Positions 23,167 to 35,900 are shown, numbered from the stretch's first letter. The stretch is DNA of 64,000 nt from Rhizoclosmatium globosum (GCA_002104985.1 MCGO01000029.1:310001-374000), one strand, 5' to 3'. A program made the numbers and translations. Notes: generated from the letters alone by a model not told the origin.

Positions 23167-24572
23167 TTAATCATCCACGTCCAACCCCTTTCTCTGCTCC
23201 TGCCTCAACACCTCTACATCCTCATCAAGCATTTGAACAACTCTACAAGAATTGTCAGACACGAATAAAATCAAATCGAAAAGAAACTCACTCAACATGT
23301 GGTGTTTCCAAAGTCTCATCTTCTTCAAGTTTCTTCATATCCTGTTCATCCCAATCATCAAACGGACCGTCTGTGCGACCTGATGGCTCATCCACCATAT
23401 ACAATCTCTTTCGGAGAATATATTCAATGACAGGATCCGGAAGCAGGTACTTGATGGACATGTGACGTTTGATAAAGAGACGCACTTTCGTGGATGAAAT
23501 ATCATTATAAATGAATTGTTTGACGACGTAAACGCGTTTCTATTGAGATAGAGTTTGAGATTAGGTTTAAGGGGGCAGGGGCCATGAGCATCAGAACTTA
23601 CACGATGGTCGTATAGAGATTGATGGGAGAGAAGGAAATCATGCACGTCTGCACCAGTTCGTTCAATAATAAAGCATCCAAATTTGCCAAGAATGATATC
23701 CAACTACGTTGTTGTAAGCAACGATACCGACACCAACAAACACTTACATCTGTTGGAAGCCATACAGGAATCTTTTCACCATTCTTTACTTCATATGAAG
23801 CAAAAGATTGAATCAAGTCGCCACCAGCAACAAGCTTGATACGAATCCTTCGTCGTCGACCTACAGAAATCAGTCAACCCTTCACACACACATGCATCGA
23901 ATCAAGCTGAAGAAAACGTACCGTCACATTCAACACCCCAATTCTTGCCCGCCAGCTCCTCATTGTTCAACCAGTCATCAAAATGCTGCAACACAACAGC
24001 AGTACGTTGGGTCTGAACCTGTTCAGCCTCCCACGGATCCACATCAATCCAATCGGAACCCATAACAGCGAGCTGACACATGCGCACACGGTGTTTATAG
24101 TAGGCCAACCCAGCCTTCTTGTACCCGGAAGAGACAGGTGAGAAGTAGGCACCGAGGAGTTCGAATTGCTGGTGTTCTTCGATATGGTCTTTTGTCATTT
24201 CTGGTGAAAGTGTGGTGGGTTGGCATTGGTGGGGCGGAAAAGGAAGAGCTGTTAACAAGACTTCCCACTCACCAAACATGCGCAGATGGAGGTAAGTGAC
24301 AGGACTGTATGAACCGCAACCAACAAGGACGAGAGGGATCTTCTTTGGATCTTAAAAAAGAAGCGAGGTGGTGAGATTGAGCGTGCAGGATAGAGTGGGG
24401 GAGTGGGATCAAACACACCCTGCATCACCCGCCGCAGCTTCCCCTTTGGAAACGAATAGGGCTGAATTGGATCTTCGGACACTGAACACACACTCGCCGA
24501 CGAGTCCTGGATCGCAGCGACGCGGGGCGACAACGGGATTGGTGTCAAAGTGTCAGTTGGCATCGCCGCCAT
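23167..24572 (-). CDS. NMA1: Nicotinamide-nucleotide adenylyltransferase (NMNAT)
   Basis: Makes NAD+ from NMN (or NaMN) and ATP. Seven exons give about 349 residues: 24572-24419, 24350-24273, 24200-23922, 23860-23748, 23703-23602, 23539-23292 and 23242-23167. The nucleotidyltransferase motif reads VGCGSYSPVTYLHLRMFE, the fungal form of GxFxPxHxxH. The second motif is ISSTKVRLFIKRHMSIKYL. Both are expected for NMNATs. Introns are 44-72 bp. The start codon is 48 bp from that of the divergent gene at 24621, so the two share one short promoter region. Confidence 0.93.
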
Positions 24573-24620
24573 TTGTTTCCGTCGTCTTACAAAATCAAAT
24601 CATCAATCAACCACCGAAGA

Positions 24621-25662
24621 ATGCATCAGTCTCACAGCGATAACGATGACGAAGACCTTGGTTTTGAGGATGTTCTCGCGTTGTTTAAAGGTGGGTCGTT
24701 TGTTGAAGTCGAGTCACTTGCACAACAGCGCACTCAACAACTTGCCCACATTCTCCATCATTCAAATCAAACCCAATCCACAGAAAAGAGAAAGAAGAAG
24801 TCCGCTGCGAACGAAAAGAAGGTCAAAGATGCGTACGCGAACGTGACTGGTTCGTGTTTCTCGTGTTTTACTTTGACGTGCTTGGCTCATTCATCAACTC
24901 TCGTTGTTCAAATCACAGCTGAAATCCAGGAAATGGCAAAGGACTTCGTGAACGATCGTCAAAAGATTATGTTAGCACTGTAAGGACTCCGCGACACGTG
25001 TTTCTAACTTCTTTCGAATCAGCGACCACAAACCAAGGACTACTCCGAAAAAATGGAAGCCCTGACAATGGAGCGATTGGCGGTCATTGAACAGATTCGG
25101 AAGGAACAAACCTCCATCTTGGTTCGTGCTTATGAAGTACTTCTTCGCTTTGTCGCTTAACACATCGAATTCAGAAACTCAATACTTGGTTCAACAAGGA
25201 AATCATGGAGCTTGCGAAACAAGGTGCTAGAGATTCTGAAACGTTCCAGTCTCTTGTGGATGCTTGTGAATGTTTGTCCGTTTATTCGCCGTTTTGTTTG
25301 ATCACTCAATATTCCAGAACTAACATAGCGTCCAAGACCCAGTTGATGTTGAATATTACAGCAGCTGAAACTGTCGTTGCTCCTTCCAAGTCTGCTCATG
25401 CACCACCAGTCCAGAAGCAACTCCAATCGAATTCGACTCGTCCAAGTCCGATTGTGCAACCCACCATGAAAAATACTTTGCGTGCTGTTTCAAAGAATTC
25501 GGGCGTTGTTAAAGCTGGCGGCGCTGGTGGCGGGAAAGGAAAGAATGTTGGTGTTGCTACAGTTCGTGCTATTGATGGATTTAAGGTTTGTTTTTTTTTA
25601 GCCTTTGTGGCAGGCAATCCGTTGATGGGATTTATCTTTAGCAATTGTTTGAGATGGGCTAA
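24621..25662 (+). CDS. Coiled-coil protein of unknown function
   Basis: Not recognised. The start is at 24621 (MHQSHSDNDDEDLGFEDV). Coding pieces are 24621-24849, 24919-24979, 25023-about 25120, about 25172-25275, 25318-25586 and a last short exon ending at 25662. The middle is heptad-like and charged (MERLAVIEQIRKEQ, FNKEIMELAKQG); the C-terminal part is Gly/Lys-rich and ends AIDGFKQLFEMG. After the exon starting at 25023, the frame is restored only if one A is added to the A6 run at 25047-25052. It shares a 48-bp intergenic region with NMNAT. Confidence 0.6.
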
Positions 25663-26021
25663 TTACATATGATATCTACGTCAAGAACGCGTTTGTCTCA
25701 TCTTATTATGCTACCTATCAACGATTCTGCGTTAATTGCAATAAATTCAACAAATCAACTTCTTCCTCTGCTCTGCAGTCAGCTTTTCTTGTTCACGAAA
25801 CATTCGGAGTTTTCTTTCCAACCTTGTATAAATAGTGAACATGCCAACATATTCCAACTCTCTCAGTGCCTTTTTCTAAAATCGGGGAATGGCTGCCAGC
25901 TCTCATAAAATTATGCGCGAAAATGCAGTTTCAAACGGCAATCAATGTACGCTCTATAATTACGATTGTATCACTGGGATGATGTGCCAACAATGTTAAT
26001 GCACACCAACATCTTTCAATT

Positions 26022-26907
26022 ATGCCACCAAAACAAAGACCATCACCTAGCGCGGACCCACTGACCAAAACCGGACCGTCTGCGCGACGCCAGAAACAAA
26101 ATCGAGAAGCACAGAAACGATACCGTGAAAAGAGAAACCGGCTCTACAAGGTAAATTTGATGAGGAAGGTTTTGTAAGTAGATGCTTCACTTTGCTAACA
26201 TAGTGTTACCCAGGACTTGGAGAGACGATACGCAGAATTAACAAATGCGTCGTCTAACTCGTACACAATTAGTGAAGTGGGATGTGCTTGTTTGCAGCAA
26301 ATGCGTTTATTACGAGGACATCAACCAACATTTGGTTGAGCTCCAAGAGGAGAATATGTCTCTAACTGGCATGGTTCATCAAAGTGAATTATTTGAAGCC
26401 AGTACACGAGCAGCGGTGGAGCACGTCCATCCTGTTCATCACCAAACCATCCCACCTGCCGCGGAACTTCAAATTCCACATCATCCCGCAGATTCTCAGA
26501 GACTTCAAGACTTTGTATCTGATGATATAGCATGGGACGAATTGCTTGCAAAAAGTGATGGAACTAAGGCTTTAGCTGGTTGACAAATATATTACTAAGC
26601 AGGAACAGAATGAGGTTACGGTGGTATTTGTTTCGGAATATTAAGTTTTGACCTTCAACTCTTACTTTCAGACTCTGAGAATCGTGAATGGATTGCTGGA
26701 TAAGCTTGTGAAGGCGTTCTCTCCAGATGCACCAACAACATTTTATCATATTCCAGGCCTTGAAACACCCGAAGCAACAAAAGTGGTTGACGATATGCTT
26801 TTATATTTACTGGTGAGAAAGGACGTTCTTTCCTTCTTACTTTATATACCATCTATCATTAGGACACCAATCTGTATCGTCCCATCTTCCCAATCTTACA
26901 CAATTGA
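26022..26907 (+). CDS. bZIP transcription factor
   Basis: The first exon (26022-26150) encodes a basic region, RRQKQNREAQKRYREKR, with the N-x-x-A-Q-x-x-Y/F-R signature of fungal bZIP factors. The leucine zipper follows in the next exons: LYKDLERRYAELTNA, then YYEDINQHLVELQEEN. The intron at 26249-26297 has a non-consensus GTCGTC donor but restores a good zipper register. Later exons are about 26298-26578, 26672-26812 and 26863-26907, ending YRPIFPILHN. The junction near 26579 is uncertain. It is a nuclear dimeric DNA-binding protein; its targets are unknown. Confidence 0.8.
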
Positions 26908-27121
26908 AGCAAAAATCATGGAACTAGTTTCGTCAGATGCACTTAAGGCCAAGGTAGTGTTATATTGATTTACGGATCAAACAAACACCAACTTGTTGGC
27001 AAACCACTAACAGACGCTGGCCCTTCTTCATCTGCACGGATTCCCTCACAATTTGTGAGCCATTTCAACGAAATCTTTAAAATCTGTATATACTATATCA
27101 TGAAGAAATAAACCAGTCTTA

Positions 27122-29360
27122 TTATTGCTTCTTCACCATCCGATAATGATTCCACAACTGCGTTACCAACTCTGCCGTATCCAACAGACTCAAAGGATCC
27201 CCGCTCCCACCATCCTGTCCCATCGCCTTCGCAGTCTCCAAGCAATTCTGAAACGTCGTCCATGAGTCTTTTCCACCCAACAACGCATCTCCACCGCCCT
27301 TTACGATAAAGTTTACGCGTTGTTGTGTGCTTGGACGTGTTCCTGGTTTTGATGTGATGGGTTTTTTGGTGACTGATGGGAGGACGGGTGTTTTATGCGG
27401 TGATGACGGTTTTTTGGAGGTTGGGGTTACTGCTTTTTGCATTGGATGTGGTGTGGGTGGTTTTCGAGGGATTCCGTGTGTAACGCGGTTTTTCACAGCT
27501 TTTCGGTTCGGTTTATGTATTTTGTGATTATTTCGGATTGTTGGGGTTTTGTGGGTTCTATAGGTGCTGTAGCATTGTAGGTGGGAGATGTGTGGAATGG
27601 GGACGTGGAGGAAGTCGTGTTAATTCTGTAGTCGAGGCAGGTAACTGTTCTGGTGGAGTCAACTGCGACAGGGACTTTGAGTGGAAAGTAGTTTGATAGG
27701 TTTTTTGGTTTCAGGTTGAGACGGTGGAGTAAAGACTCTGATTTTCGGGGTTTGTGGCTGGTATAAATCTCGTTCTTGTTTTGCAAGCGAGCGGGGCTTT
27801 GGAGTCGAAAGTCGAATTAACGTGTTGTCGTTTTGATGTAATGGGATAAGAAGTGTTTGGTTTTGAATCGTAGTAACAGTAGAAGTATGAAGTTGCGATG
27901 AATTTGCCTTGCTACTAGGTCTCGTTGATGGTCTTGGGTGAGGCAAGAGTGGAATCGAAATTTGTTTCTTGGCATTGGCATCTTTGACTTTTCCTCGTCA
28001 AATAAACCATTGCTATTAGTATCCGTCGGAGATGTTTTGATTCTAGGAATACCCTCACTTACAACCTTACGCTGACCATGACTAGCACTCTTTGGGGAAT
28101 CATCCACCTTTTTCTTTCTTTGCAAAGCCAGAATCCGTTCATCCGGCTTCTTACTCAAAAATTCTCGATAATGCTTCTTCGCAATAGCTGTGTCCGGCCG
28201 AAATTCCGACTCCTCACCACGTGCAGCAAGGAAAGCGCGAAAAAAGTCTTTCGCAATTGCAGTTTCTGGACGCCGTTTCCCACCACAACCACCACCGCCT
28301 TTGGATTTCTGCTGCTGTTTCTGTTTTTGTTGCTGCTCATGTTCCATCACAAAGTCCTCAATGGTAGCGACAGGCGCATCAAAAAAGTCGATTCCATTTT
28401 CTCCATCCAGTTCATCGGACAAATGCCGACCAGCGGCGACAGGCCTGTAATCTGTATCCATTCCGCGCGACTGCAAGAACTCTCGGAAATGCTCGGGCTC
28501 GAGGTATGCGTCAGGTCGGTATTTCCCTTCAGCTGCACGTTCAGCCAGAAGGCACGGTATGTTTCTCGAGCTAAGGCTGTTTTCGGGCGATAAGGACCTT
28601 CGTGCACGTATTTGCAGACCACGATTTCGTTGGTTTCGCCATCGTGTTTTGGTGTTGTTGTCTTTTTACTTGATTGTCGCCTCTTCTTTTTGGGACTTGA
28701 TGGTGGTGGTTTTGGAGGTAGGAGGTCAAAGTCTTCAAATGAGACGCCGCGAGTTGGAGGCCGTGGTTCAGCAACTTGAAATTTTTGCTTGATGGAAGGG
28801 AGACGGTCTGTTACATTATTCGTTGTAGTTGCTGATGGTTGAGAGTTGGAATCGAGGTTATTACTTGCTGGAGATGAAATACCATTTTCACCAAATAAGC
28901 CTGCACCGCCTTGTTTTGCATGGACTTCTGTTAATAAGTCACGTGGGGACTCAGTCCAAGGTGCAATTGGCATCGTTGCGCAAAACGCCCAGGCATCAAG
29001 AAAGTGATCACGTGAGATAAGAGGGACTTGCTGTGTACTCTTGTAGAGTCCGAGTAACGAAGAGGATGTGCTATTGTTGTTGACGGATGATTGAGTGGAA
29101 GGTGGTTTTTCCCGAGCTTTTTTCACAGGTTCCATAATAACTTTAGGGGAACTGAAAGAAACAGCTTCGGACGCAAGGTCCGTGGATATGTCTGCCTTAA
29201 GTTTGGTTTTATGGCTAGAGTGACGCGGCGATAAAGATTTTCGAGGAATCAGTTGGGCATCTTGTGTGCTCTGCTTTGGATCAAACAGGCTGCGCGTTAC
29301 ACTGAGCCCCAAATCAAAAGGATCCATGTAAGTTGATCGGGGCTTTTCAGAGGATTCCAT
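27122..29360 (-). CDS. Protein with about 24-residue RPxTA..YRxFL repeats, frame interrupted
   Basis: The start at 29360 (MESSEKPRSTYMDPFD) is followed by a Ser/Lys-rich region. A repeat array follows, with units such as YRPKTALARETYRAF, YRPDAYLEPEHFREFLQSRG, RPETAIAKDFFRAFLAARG and FRPDTAIAKKHYREFLSKK. The array lies at about 28200-28620. The frame breaks by one base at about 28546 inside a repeat unit, and again at the T4 run 27989-27992. At least one further switch is needed before the C-terminal segment (27496-27122, ending LWNHYRMVKKQ). Repeat matching across the first break shows that the original frame continued. I do not know the family. It is either a decaying gene or a sequence with indel errors. 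Confidence 0.55.
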
Positions 29361-29447
29361 TCTTGAAAGAAGGAGGAATGAAGACTAGCGAAAATCTGAA
29401 AATCTCTGTTCATCACAAACGAAATACATTGAGGAGAATCAATCCAT

Positions 29448-31028
29448 TCAATGTAACCGCGCCTTTTTGAGAACACTGCCACCAGCTGCAAAACCACCCG
29501 ATTTTTTCCTTCTGCGTGCTTCAGCTTCATCATATTCGTCTCCACTCTCCATGTAGTCAATCATTCCACTTGAATTTTGTCTGTGCGGTACAACGGGCTC
29601 TCCTGCAAGCAACATTCTCTTACGCTCCCGCAAAGACACCATTTCCTGTTCCGTACGTTCTATTGATTTCTTGATGTCCATCAACACAAGCAAATTTCCG
29701 CGAACTTCATCGGCTACATCACACACTGCTGAAGTAGGAAATACGGGCGGATTGACTAAGGTGTGGAGAATTTAGGGCACAGAAAATGTGGAAGGAGGCT
29801 TACATAGATTGAATTCGTCCAAGAGTTCTTTGAACTTTGATTGTAGGTTGGATGCTCGTGGTAAAACAAGTTTTTGACTTCGAAGGAATGCACCAGGAGG
29901 AAGGTCCTTCTTTGCGAGGGCTGAAGCTACGTAGACAGAATTTGAATTGCACAGGAAACTGAGACAGCAGAAATATATCCTTACAGCTGTCTTGTGGGAG
30001 CAGAGGGGCACGATGCTTTCTTGCATCCGGAGGGACAATGCCGTCTGGCCTCTTGACCTTTTTCTAGTAATGCCAAGGTTGAGAAGAGATATTCCAACGA
30101 GTAAAGAACTCACCCTAGGATCAAATGGCCCACCAGCAATAGCACCAGGAATAATAGGCAAAGGCAACGGGTTTGGAACTTCGTGATTGGAGAGAATCTT
30201 GACCAAATAATCGCGTTCACATGCCCATTTACGTTCGTGAAGTTCGCGTCGTTTTAATTCATGGAATAAATGTTCCTCTTCTTTGATTGCTTCGGGGGGT
30301 CTGTTGAAAAGCGCTTCCAGATTCTTTTTTCGTTGAATATCGCGTTCTTTATCATATTTGAAGACAGGTTGAGCTAATGGTACGGGCGACCTTGCTATCT
30401 GTAGTTTTCCCAGAACGTCATAATATCGCTCTTTCAAGTCCTTCGATGTTGTTAGTTGTCAGTGTGTGATGTCTCAAGACTGCTTACTTCAACAGTGCGA
30501 ACTTTCCCTTCAATATCGTATCTATCTGCAACGACAATAAATTTGAGGTTGAACTGACGGCACAGGTCGAATAGGTGGTCAGTCTCCTCCTTAGTCCATT
30601 CAGGGCCTGTTCAATCACATCAGCGACAACACCCAACTCCAAGTCCCTTCAACATACTCTGCAGATGAGCAACGTACTCCTCGTCCGAGTAAGAAGCAAT
30701 TGTCTGAGTTGGCACCTGAAACCGAATCACTGTTCGAGTTGTTCCAAAGTAAGACCAACGTCACCAGCCAATCAAAAGCCAATCAAAACGCACCGTCGTC
30801 GGCCTCGTCTTCTCTTTTCCAATGTTTCAATTTGAGTGTGTCCGATCGCTGCGGATTCGTGGCCTCGACGAGCCGCCTTCGAAGTCAAAGTAGAAAGAAG
30901 GTGTTGGTATGTCAGTGTTCCAGAAAGCAAAAGGACACAAACCACGTGCGAGCCTTGGTTGAAACGGATGATGCCGTCGCCCAAAACGCATCGGAGAACA
31001 TCAGTGGCGGTGGTGGTGGTGGGTGCAT
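29448..31028 (-). CDS. SWC4: SWC4/DMAP1, subunit of SWR1 and NuA4 chromatin complexes
   Basis: The order of conserved segments matches DMAP1/Swc4. These are a W..NP.R.D.L.L.HW-type stretch (EATNPQRSDTLKLKHW), SYSDEEYVAHLQ, and the SANT-like EWTKEETDHLFDLCRQF with FIVVADRY. Then come DLKERYYDVLGKLQIAR and YDKERDIQRKKNLEALFNR, and finally a C-terminal helical part (VLMDIKKSIERTEQEM). Introns are about 45-65 bp and some are in frame. The start at 31028 gives MHPPPPPPL and needs a small intron before the first conserved block, so the extreme N-terminus is less certain. It acts in the nucleus in H2A.Z deposition and histone acetylation. The start is 33 bp from the neighbouring thioesterase stop. 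Confidence 0.85.
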
Positions 31029-31061
31029 CTAGTTAGAGAGTTCTGATGAAGGAAATCTTGT

Positions 31062-31861
31062 TTATTTGTTCTCGCTTTCTTCACTCTTGCGAATCGCTGC
31101 AACAATATTGGCTGGAATTTCAGCCTTGGTTCCAGTCGCGTAGTCATATGTTACAACAACCGTCGTTCCATCTGCGACAATAGCCTCGTGTTTGTGGCTA
31201 ACAATTCTGCACACATGGTCGAAACGATCATTTTTAATGGATTCCAGAGGAACTTTGATTCCCACAGTTACTATAGAACGCGATTTAGAGCAACAAATAT
31301 GTGGTGTTGTTGATGTCAAAAGTGATTACCAGTGTCAGGATAATCCACAACCTTGCGGTAGTTGATATTCACTGATTTAACAATTGGTCCAACAGCTTTG
31401 TAAGAGGCAGCCTTCACAAATCGTTCAGTCTCTTCTGCTGTCAAGAACTTGGACCCAACTTGCTCAAAATGAGCGAGGCGGCCCGATTCAAACTACTTTC
31501 ATTATCAGATGGCTGCATACGAAAGGTTCAAAGACTTACATAACGGCAGTAGTACACGTTGTTCAAGTGGCCGTAGCTTGAAAGAGTTGTCAACCATCCC
31601 ATCGTCCATAAATACTCGCCCGCTCCTCACCTGTCCTGCTCGCCCCACTGCACTGGAAGTCTTTATAGAGATTAAGTTACATTGATAAGTTCCTGGGATC
31701 TCTTACGTGATCACAGATGGGTACTCTCGGAGCAACTCGGCAACCTTTGGTGGAAGAGATGCACGGGTAGCATCTACTGACGCAAATGCGCCAACAGGAA
31801 CAACTACTTTTGATGATGTGGACTGGAATCTACGAGATGTCAGATGTGCCAAACGATTCAT
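31062..31861 (-). CDS. Hotdog-fold acyl-CoA thioesterase-like protein A, possibly mitochondrial
   Basis: The start at 31861 gives MNRLAHLTSRRFQSTSSK, a basic, acid-free leader that resembles a mitochondrial presequence. The hotdog core then reads LPVQWGEQDSYGHLNNVYY and FESGRLAHFEQVG, the 4HBT-family active-site region (W-x-D/E-Q-D, H-x-N-N). It continues through VTVGIKVPLESI and DRFDHVCRIVSHK. It has five exons with short introns, which must be removed to join GEQD to SYGHLNN. Gene B upstream is a clear tandem paralogue. The substrate is unknown; fungal relatives are usually annotated as 4-hydroxybenzoyl-CoA-type thioesterases. Confidence 0.85.
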
Positions 31862-32000
31862 TTTGTGGGCGTTCTTTTAAATCAAATCACCATTAATCTT
31901 CTTTTTAAAGAATGGGGAAGTGGCATCTGTCCTTCTGTAAACGCGACTACATAGTAATTTCAGGCATAAAATGGAAAGAAAAGAACCTATTTTACTTCGG

Positions 32001-32715
32001 TCACAGTTTTGGATTATTAATCACTTTCCAACTTTGGTCATGAAACGTCTCCCATTGAATTACAGACTTCAAGAACTCATCTGTGAATAAGGCTTTACGC
32101 TTTGTATCGTGATCGTAGGCAACCAACGTGCACGTTCCTGAAACACGATATCAGATGTCGAAATCAAAGAATCAAACGCACCCTCCCCAACTATAGCGCC
32201 ATATTTATGGCTCACGATTATACATTCATGGTTGAATCTATCCGATTTGATTGACTTTGGGTCAACTCGAACTCCAACTGTCACTGCAGAATGATTGTAA
32301 CTACTCAACGCCATGATCGCATGAGGCTCACCAGTATCAGGAAACGTTATAGGAGCCTTGTAGTTGAATGAAATCCGTTTTAATACGACACTGACTCCTT
32401 TGCCTGCCATGAAATCTTCCGCGGAACCACCCACATGTGCTGCAACATGATGAAAATACGCAAGACGGCCCGATTCAAAGTATCGAATGATGATTGCATT
32501 ATTCACATGGTTATAGGCGTCTTGATCGGCCCATGCAACTGGTAGTCTAGTTGGCATTCTTAATCTCGGCTAAAGGAAGAAGCAAGAGGTCAGGATAATG
32601 AAACTTACGTTACAAGTGAAGGATAATTTTGTAGAAGTGTTGCTACGTTACTTGGGAGTGAATCTCGGGTTGCAGCTGAAGTTGCAAGAGTACCAACAGG
32701 TACCGTTTTCGACAT
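32001..32715 (-). CDS. Hotdog-fold acyl-CoA thioesterase-like protein B
   Basis: Paralogue of gene A. The start at 32715 gives MSKTVPVGTLATSAATRDSL, parallel to VPVGAFASVDATRASL of A but without the basic leader, so it is probably cytosolic. The active-site region is LPVAWADQDAYNHVNN plus YFESGRLAYF. A 44-bp in-frame intron at 32138-32181 hides the real C-terminus. Its removal joins AIVGEG to TCTLVAYDHDTKRKALF, matching A, and the stop moves to 32001. It is head-to-head with the gene at 32915, 200 bp away. Confidence 0.85.
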
Positions 32716-32914
32716 TGGATTATTATTCTGCAGAGAAAGAGAGACGAACGATCAAAGCGTACTCTACGGTTAAAATTAAATAAAATATTTCAAGTATGTA
32801 TCTGCCATTATGTAGGATTTACAAAGCCAGAAAATCTCCTTGTCCTATTCTCCAGCTGTCATTTTCACCTCCAAGTTGTCCAGAAGACAGTGAAACAGAG
32901 AAGAACGGCCAAAG

Positions 32915-35900
32915 ATGTTCAAAAAGAAGGCCAAGACCCCCGACGTCAAAGCTAGTGGTGGAAAAGGAAACGAAGGCCTGCCTCCGTTGCCAACGGACCC
33001 AAAGGTACAGTTTATTGCCTGTACCGTTCTCTATTTAATCTGGCCAAATCATATCCTCGCTCCTCACATCTGCGATATATTCCAAATCTGCAATATTGTA
33101 ATCAGACTCCAGAAGTTATCACAAAGGACACAATGTCTGGGTCTGTCGAGCCACCGCCCGAAATCAAATCAGTCGGCGTTTCCATACAACCTCCATCCGT
33201 AAAACCTCAGCAGGCGGAACTTTATCAGCCTCATAATAGCGAAGAAAGTGGTGAAGCGCACAAGCTGGATGGGCATGGCGTTCTTGGAAACGATGACGAC
33301 TTATTCGGAGGTACGATAATATTCGACGCGTTCGTATGACTGAAGGGTTCCCATTAGAGTTTCAAACCCACGAATCACATCCTTCAAACGCGGAGCCTGC
33401 GTCCTCACCAACTCAAACGCGAACACGAACAAAGACAAACGAGTCATTAGCGAAACCAAAGAAGTCTCTTAATAAGCAATTGAGCTCAATTGAAGAAGTC
33501 GCGTCAGTTAATGAAAGAACGCGTCCGGCTACAGCTTTGGATACACACGCGAACACGAAGCGGCATTTAAATGATGAGGACGATATGCCTGGAGACTTAG
33601 CTTCAAAAAGTCCAACGAAACAAAAATCGCCTCCACCTATTAAAAAGGCCGCCACAAAAACAAAAGAAAATGATTCTCCTACAGCTGCTAGGAAGAATGG
33701 AGAAACTGTTACAGTTAAAAAGTCGAAGCTGAAACCAGTTGAAGGAACTGTGTCGTCACCAAAACCAATCCCAAAATCCAGTGTTGCAGCAGCAAAACCA
33801 CCTCCAAAGAAACCGAAACCAAAGGTTACTATATCCGAAGAACCAGAAGTTGAACCATTTACTTCAGAAGAAACCTCAACTGAAAACGTTTCGTTGAGTT
33901 TTGATTCAGATCCACTTCCACAAGAAGAATTTGGCGATAGCAGTGCCGAAAAACTGGACGACTTTAAATTTGTAGATGATAAAGAAGAGGAAGAGGAAGA
34001 AGTCCGGTCCAATCATTCACTGAAATCAAAACCTTCGGTCGAACGGGGAAGAACGCCGTCAAAACGGCAGGCAGATTCGGCCAAACTTACGAAAACCGCC
34101 AAAGCTGCAACTCCAAAAGCTACAACACCAGCACCAGCTCGTCGTTCCTCTTCAAAAGCTTCTCGATCAGAAAAGTTCCAACGCAGACTTCAAATGAAGC
34201 TCGACACCGATGGATTTTCGGCGATGGGTTTATCTCCGTCAGATGATTTCGGCAATTCACAGGGAGGTAAATCAGACGGTCACAAACGTGTTGGAAATCA
34301 GCCCGCACCACCGCCACACTACCTTGCCCCAACTGCTGCCATTCCCGTCACTAAAAAAACGTATTCGCCACCTGGAAAGCCTACATTATCGCGAAACCCT
34401 TCGTCACGTCGGAAAACTATTAAAGCGCTTGCGTATGGCGTGATGGGAGGAGAAGACGATAATCGGAACTATCCAACGCGATTCGGTCACTATGATCACG
34501 ATGATAGGCGCTCAAAGTCAATGGATCCTGGGGAATATAGAAACACTCTGAGTCGGCAAAGACGAGTGTCCGATTACCCTGGCGGTTACGATCCAGCTGA
34601 CGACGACGATATCCAGGAACTAGATGGCGGAGTTGAGTACAATGCAAACGGATATGGTCGTGAAAGAGCTGGACGGCGACAGTCAAATGACGATGAACAA
34701 AATTCCAATTCAAGTCAAGAATACAGGTATTCTGATCGTATATCTGGAAAGTACAACAATAACGGTAATTGTGCTAATTATTTCTGCGACGTTCATTCAA
34801 GATTCAATAGGACCTGGTCGAGAACCCAACTCTCTTCAGAAATATCCAGAACGATTGATGCTCACTTCATCTGCTCTACAGGCGGCTCAAAATCAGGGCA
34901 TGGTATCTCCAGAAACTGTTAATTACTTAAAATGGTACATGGTAAAGGCGAAACCACTTGAAGCAACCCCCGAAGGCTCTTTGACTGATGTCCGAAACCA
35001 AAGCAGTACTGTGCCCTCAAAACAGATGGCATCTGAAAGTAAAAGCAAAGCCAAACCGAAACCCTATGGGGTGAAGGGCTCAATTATGGATGATGACGAT
35101 GATAATGGACGACCTCTATTCTCCAACAAATCAGTCGCACCGACTCGAGGCAGTATTATGGATGACAGTCCATCAGATTCGAGATCCAAACTTTTCTCAA
35201 AAAAAGCAATTGCACCAATTAGGAACTCAGGCTCGATCATGGATGACCAACCAGCAGAAACTGAACCGCCGAAACCACGGGCAATACCAAAAACTCGTGT
35301 TACAATTGTATCTAAGCCAAAACCAACCTCGAAAAAGGCAGCTGCGAATCCCGGGCAAGCTGAGGCACCAGGAATGCAACAAAATCAACAGTGGGGCCAA
35401 CCATTTCCATTTATGGGGGGATTTTCACCGTTTGGTGCACCGTTTATGCAACAAGGCCAATCGTACGGCTCCCCGTCTGGGCTTTCCCATCCTCACCAAC
35501 CTGGCGGCTCCTTTCCACCTCATCAGTTCTCTCAACACATGCCATCACAATTACCAACGTATAAATCATCAATGAACTCACAGCCTCCATTACCATCATT
35601 AAATGCTCTTGCATTAACGGCACCACCCTATAATCCTCCACCGCCAACTGTACATCCAGGATTGATGCCCGCGAGGATAAAGCTAACAACTGTTCCTGTT
35701 GTGACGTTCAAGCAATCGTACGTCATCGAACCAACAGGGCACGCACCTGGAACATACATACCGCCGGAAGAAATGGGAATGGATGCAAATGGTACCATGC
35801 TGACTTATATTTCAACGGCAGGTATGAATGGTACAGGTGGAGGAGGCTCTTATTCGTATGATGTGAATGCAGCAATGGGTGGAATGGGCTCTGTGGGAGG

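Noticed and set aside
33413..34012. 199-codon minus-strand frame inside the low-complexity gene at 32915
   Set aside because: Antisense shadow of a Lys/Ser-rich coding strand, giving a Phe/Ser/Val-rich translation with no domain.
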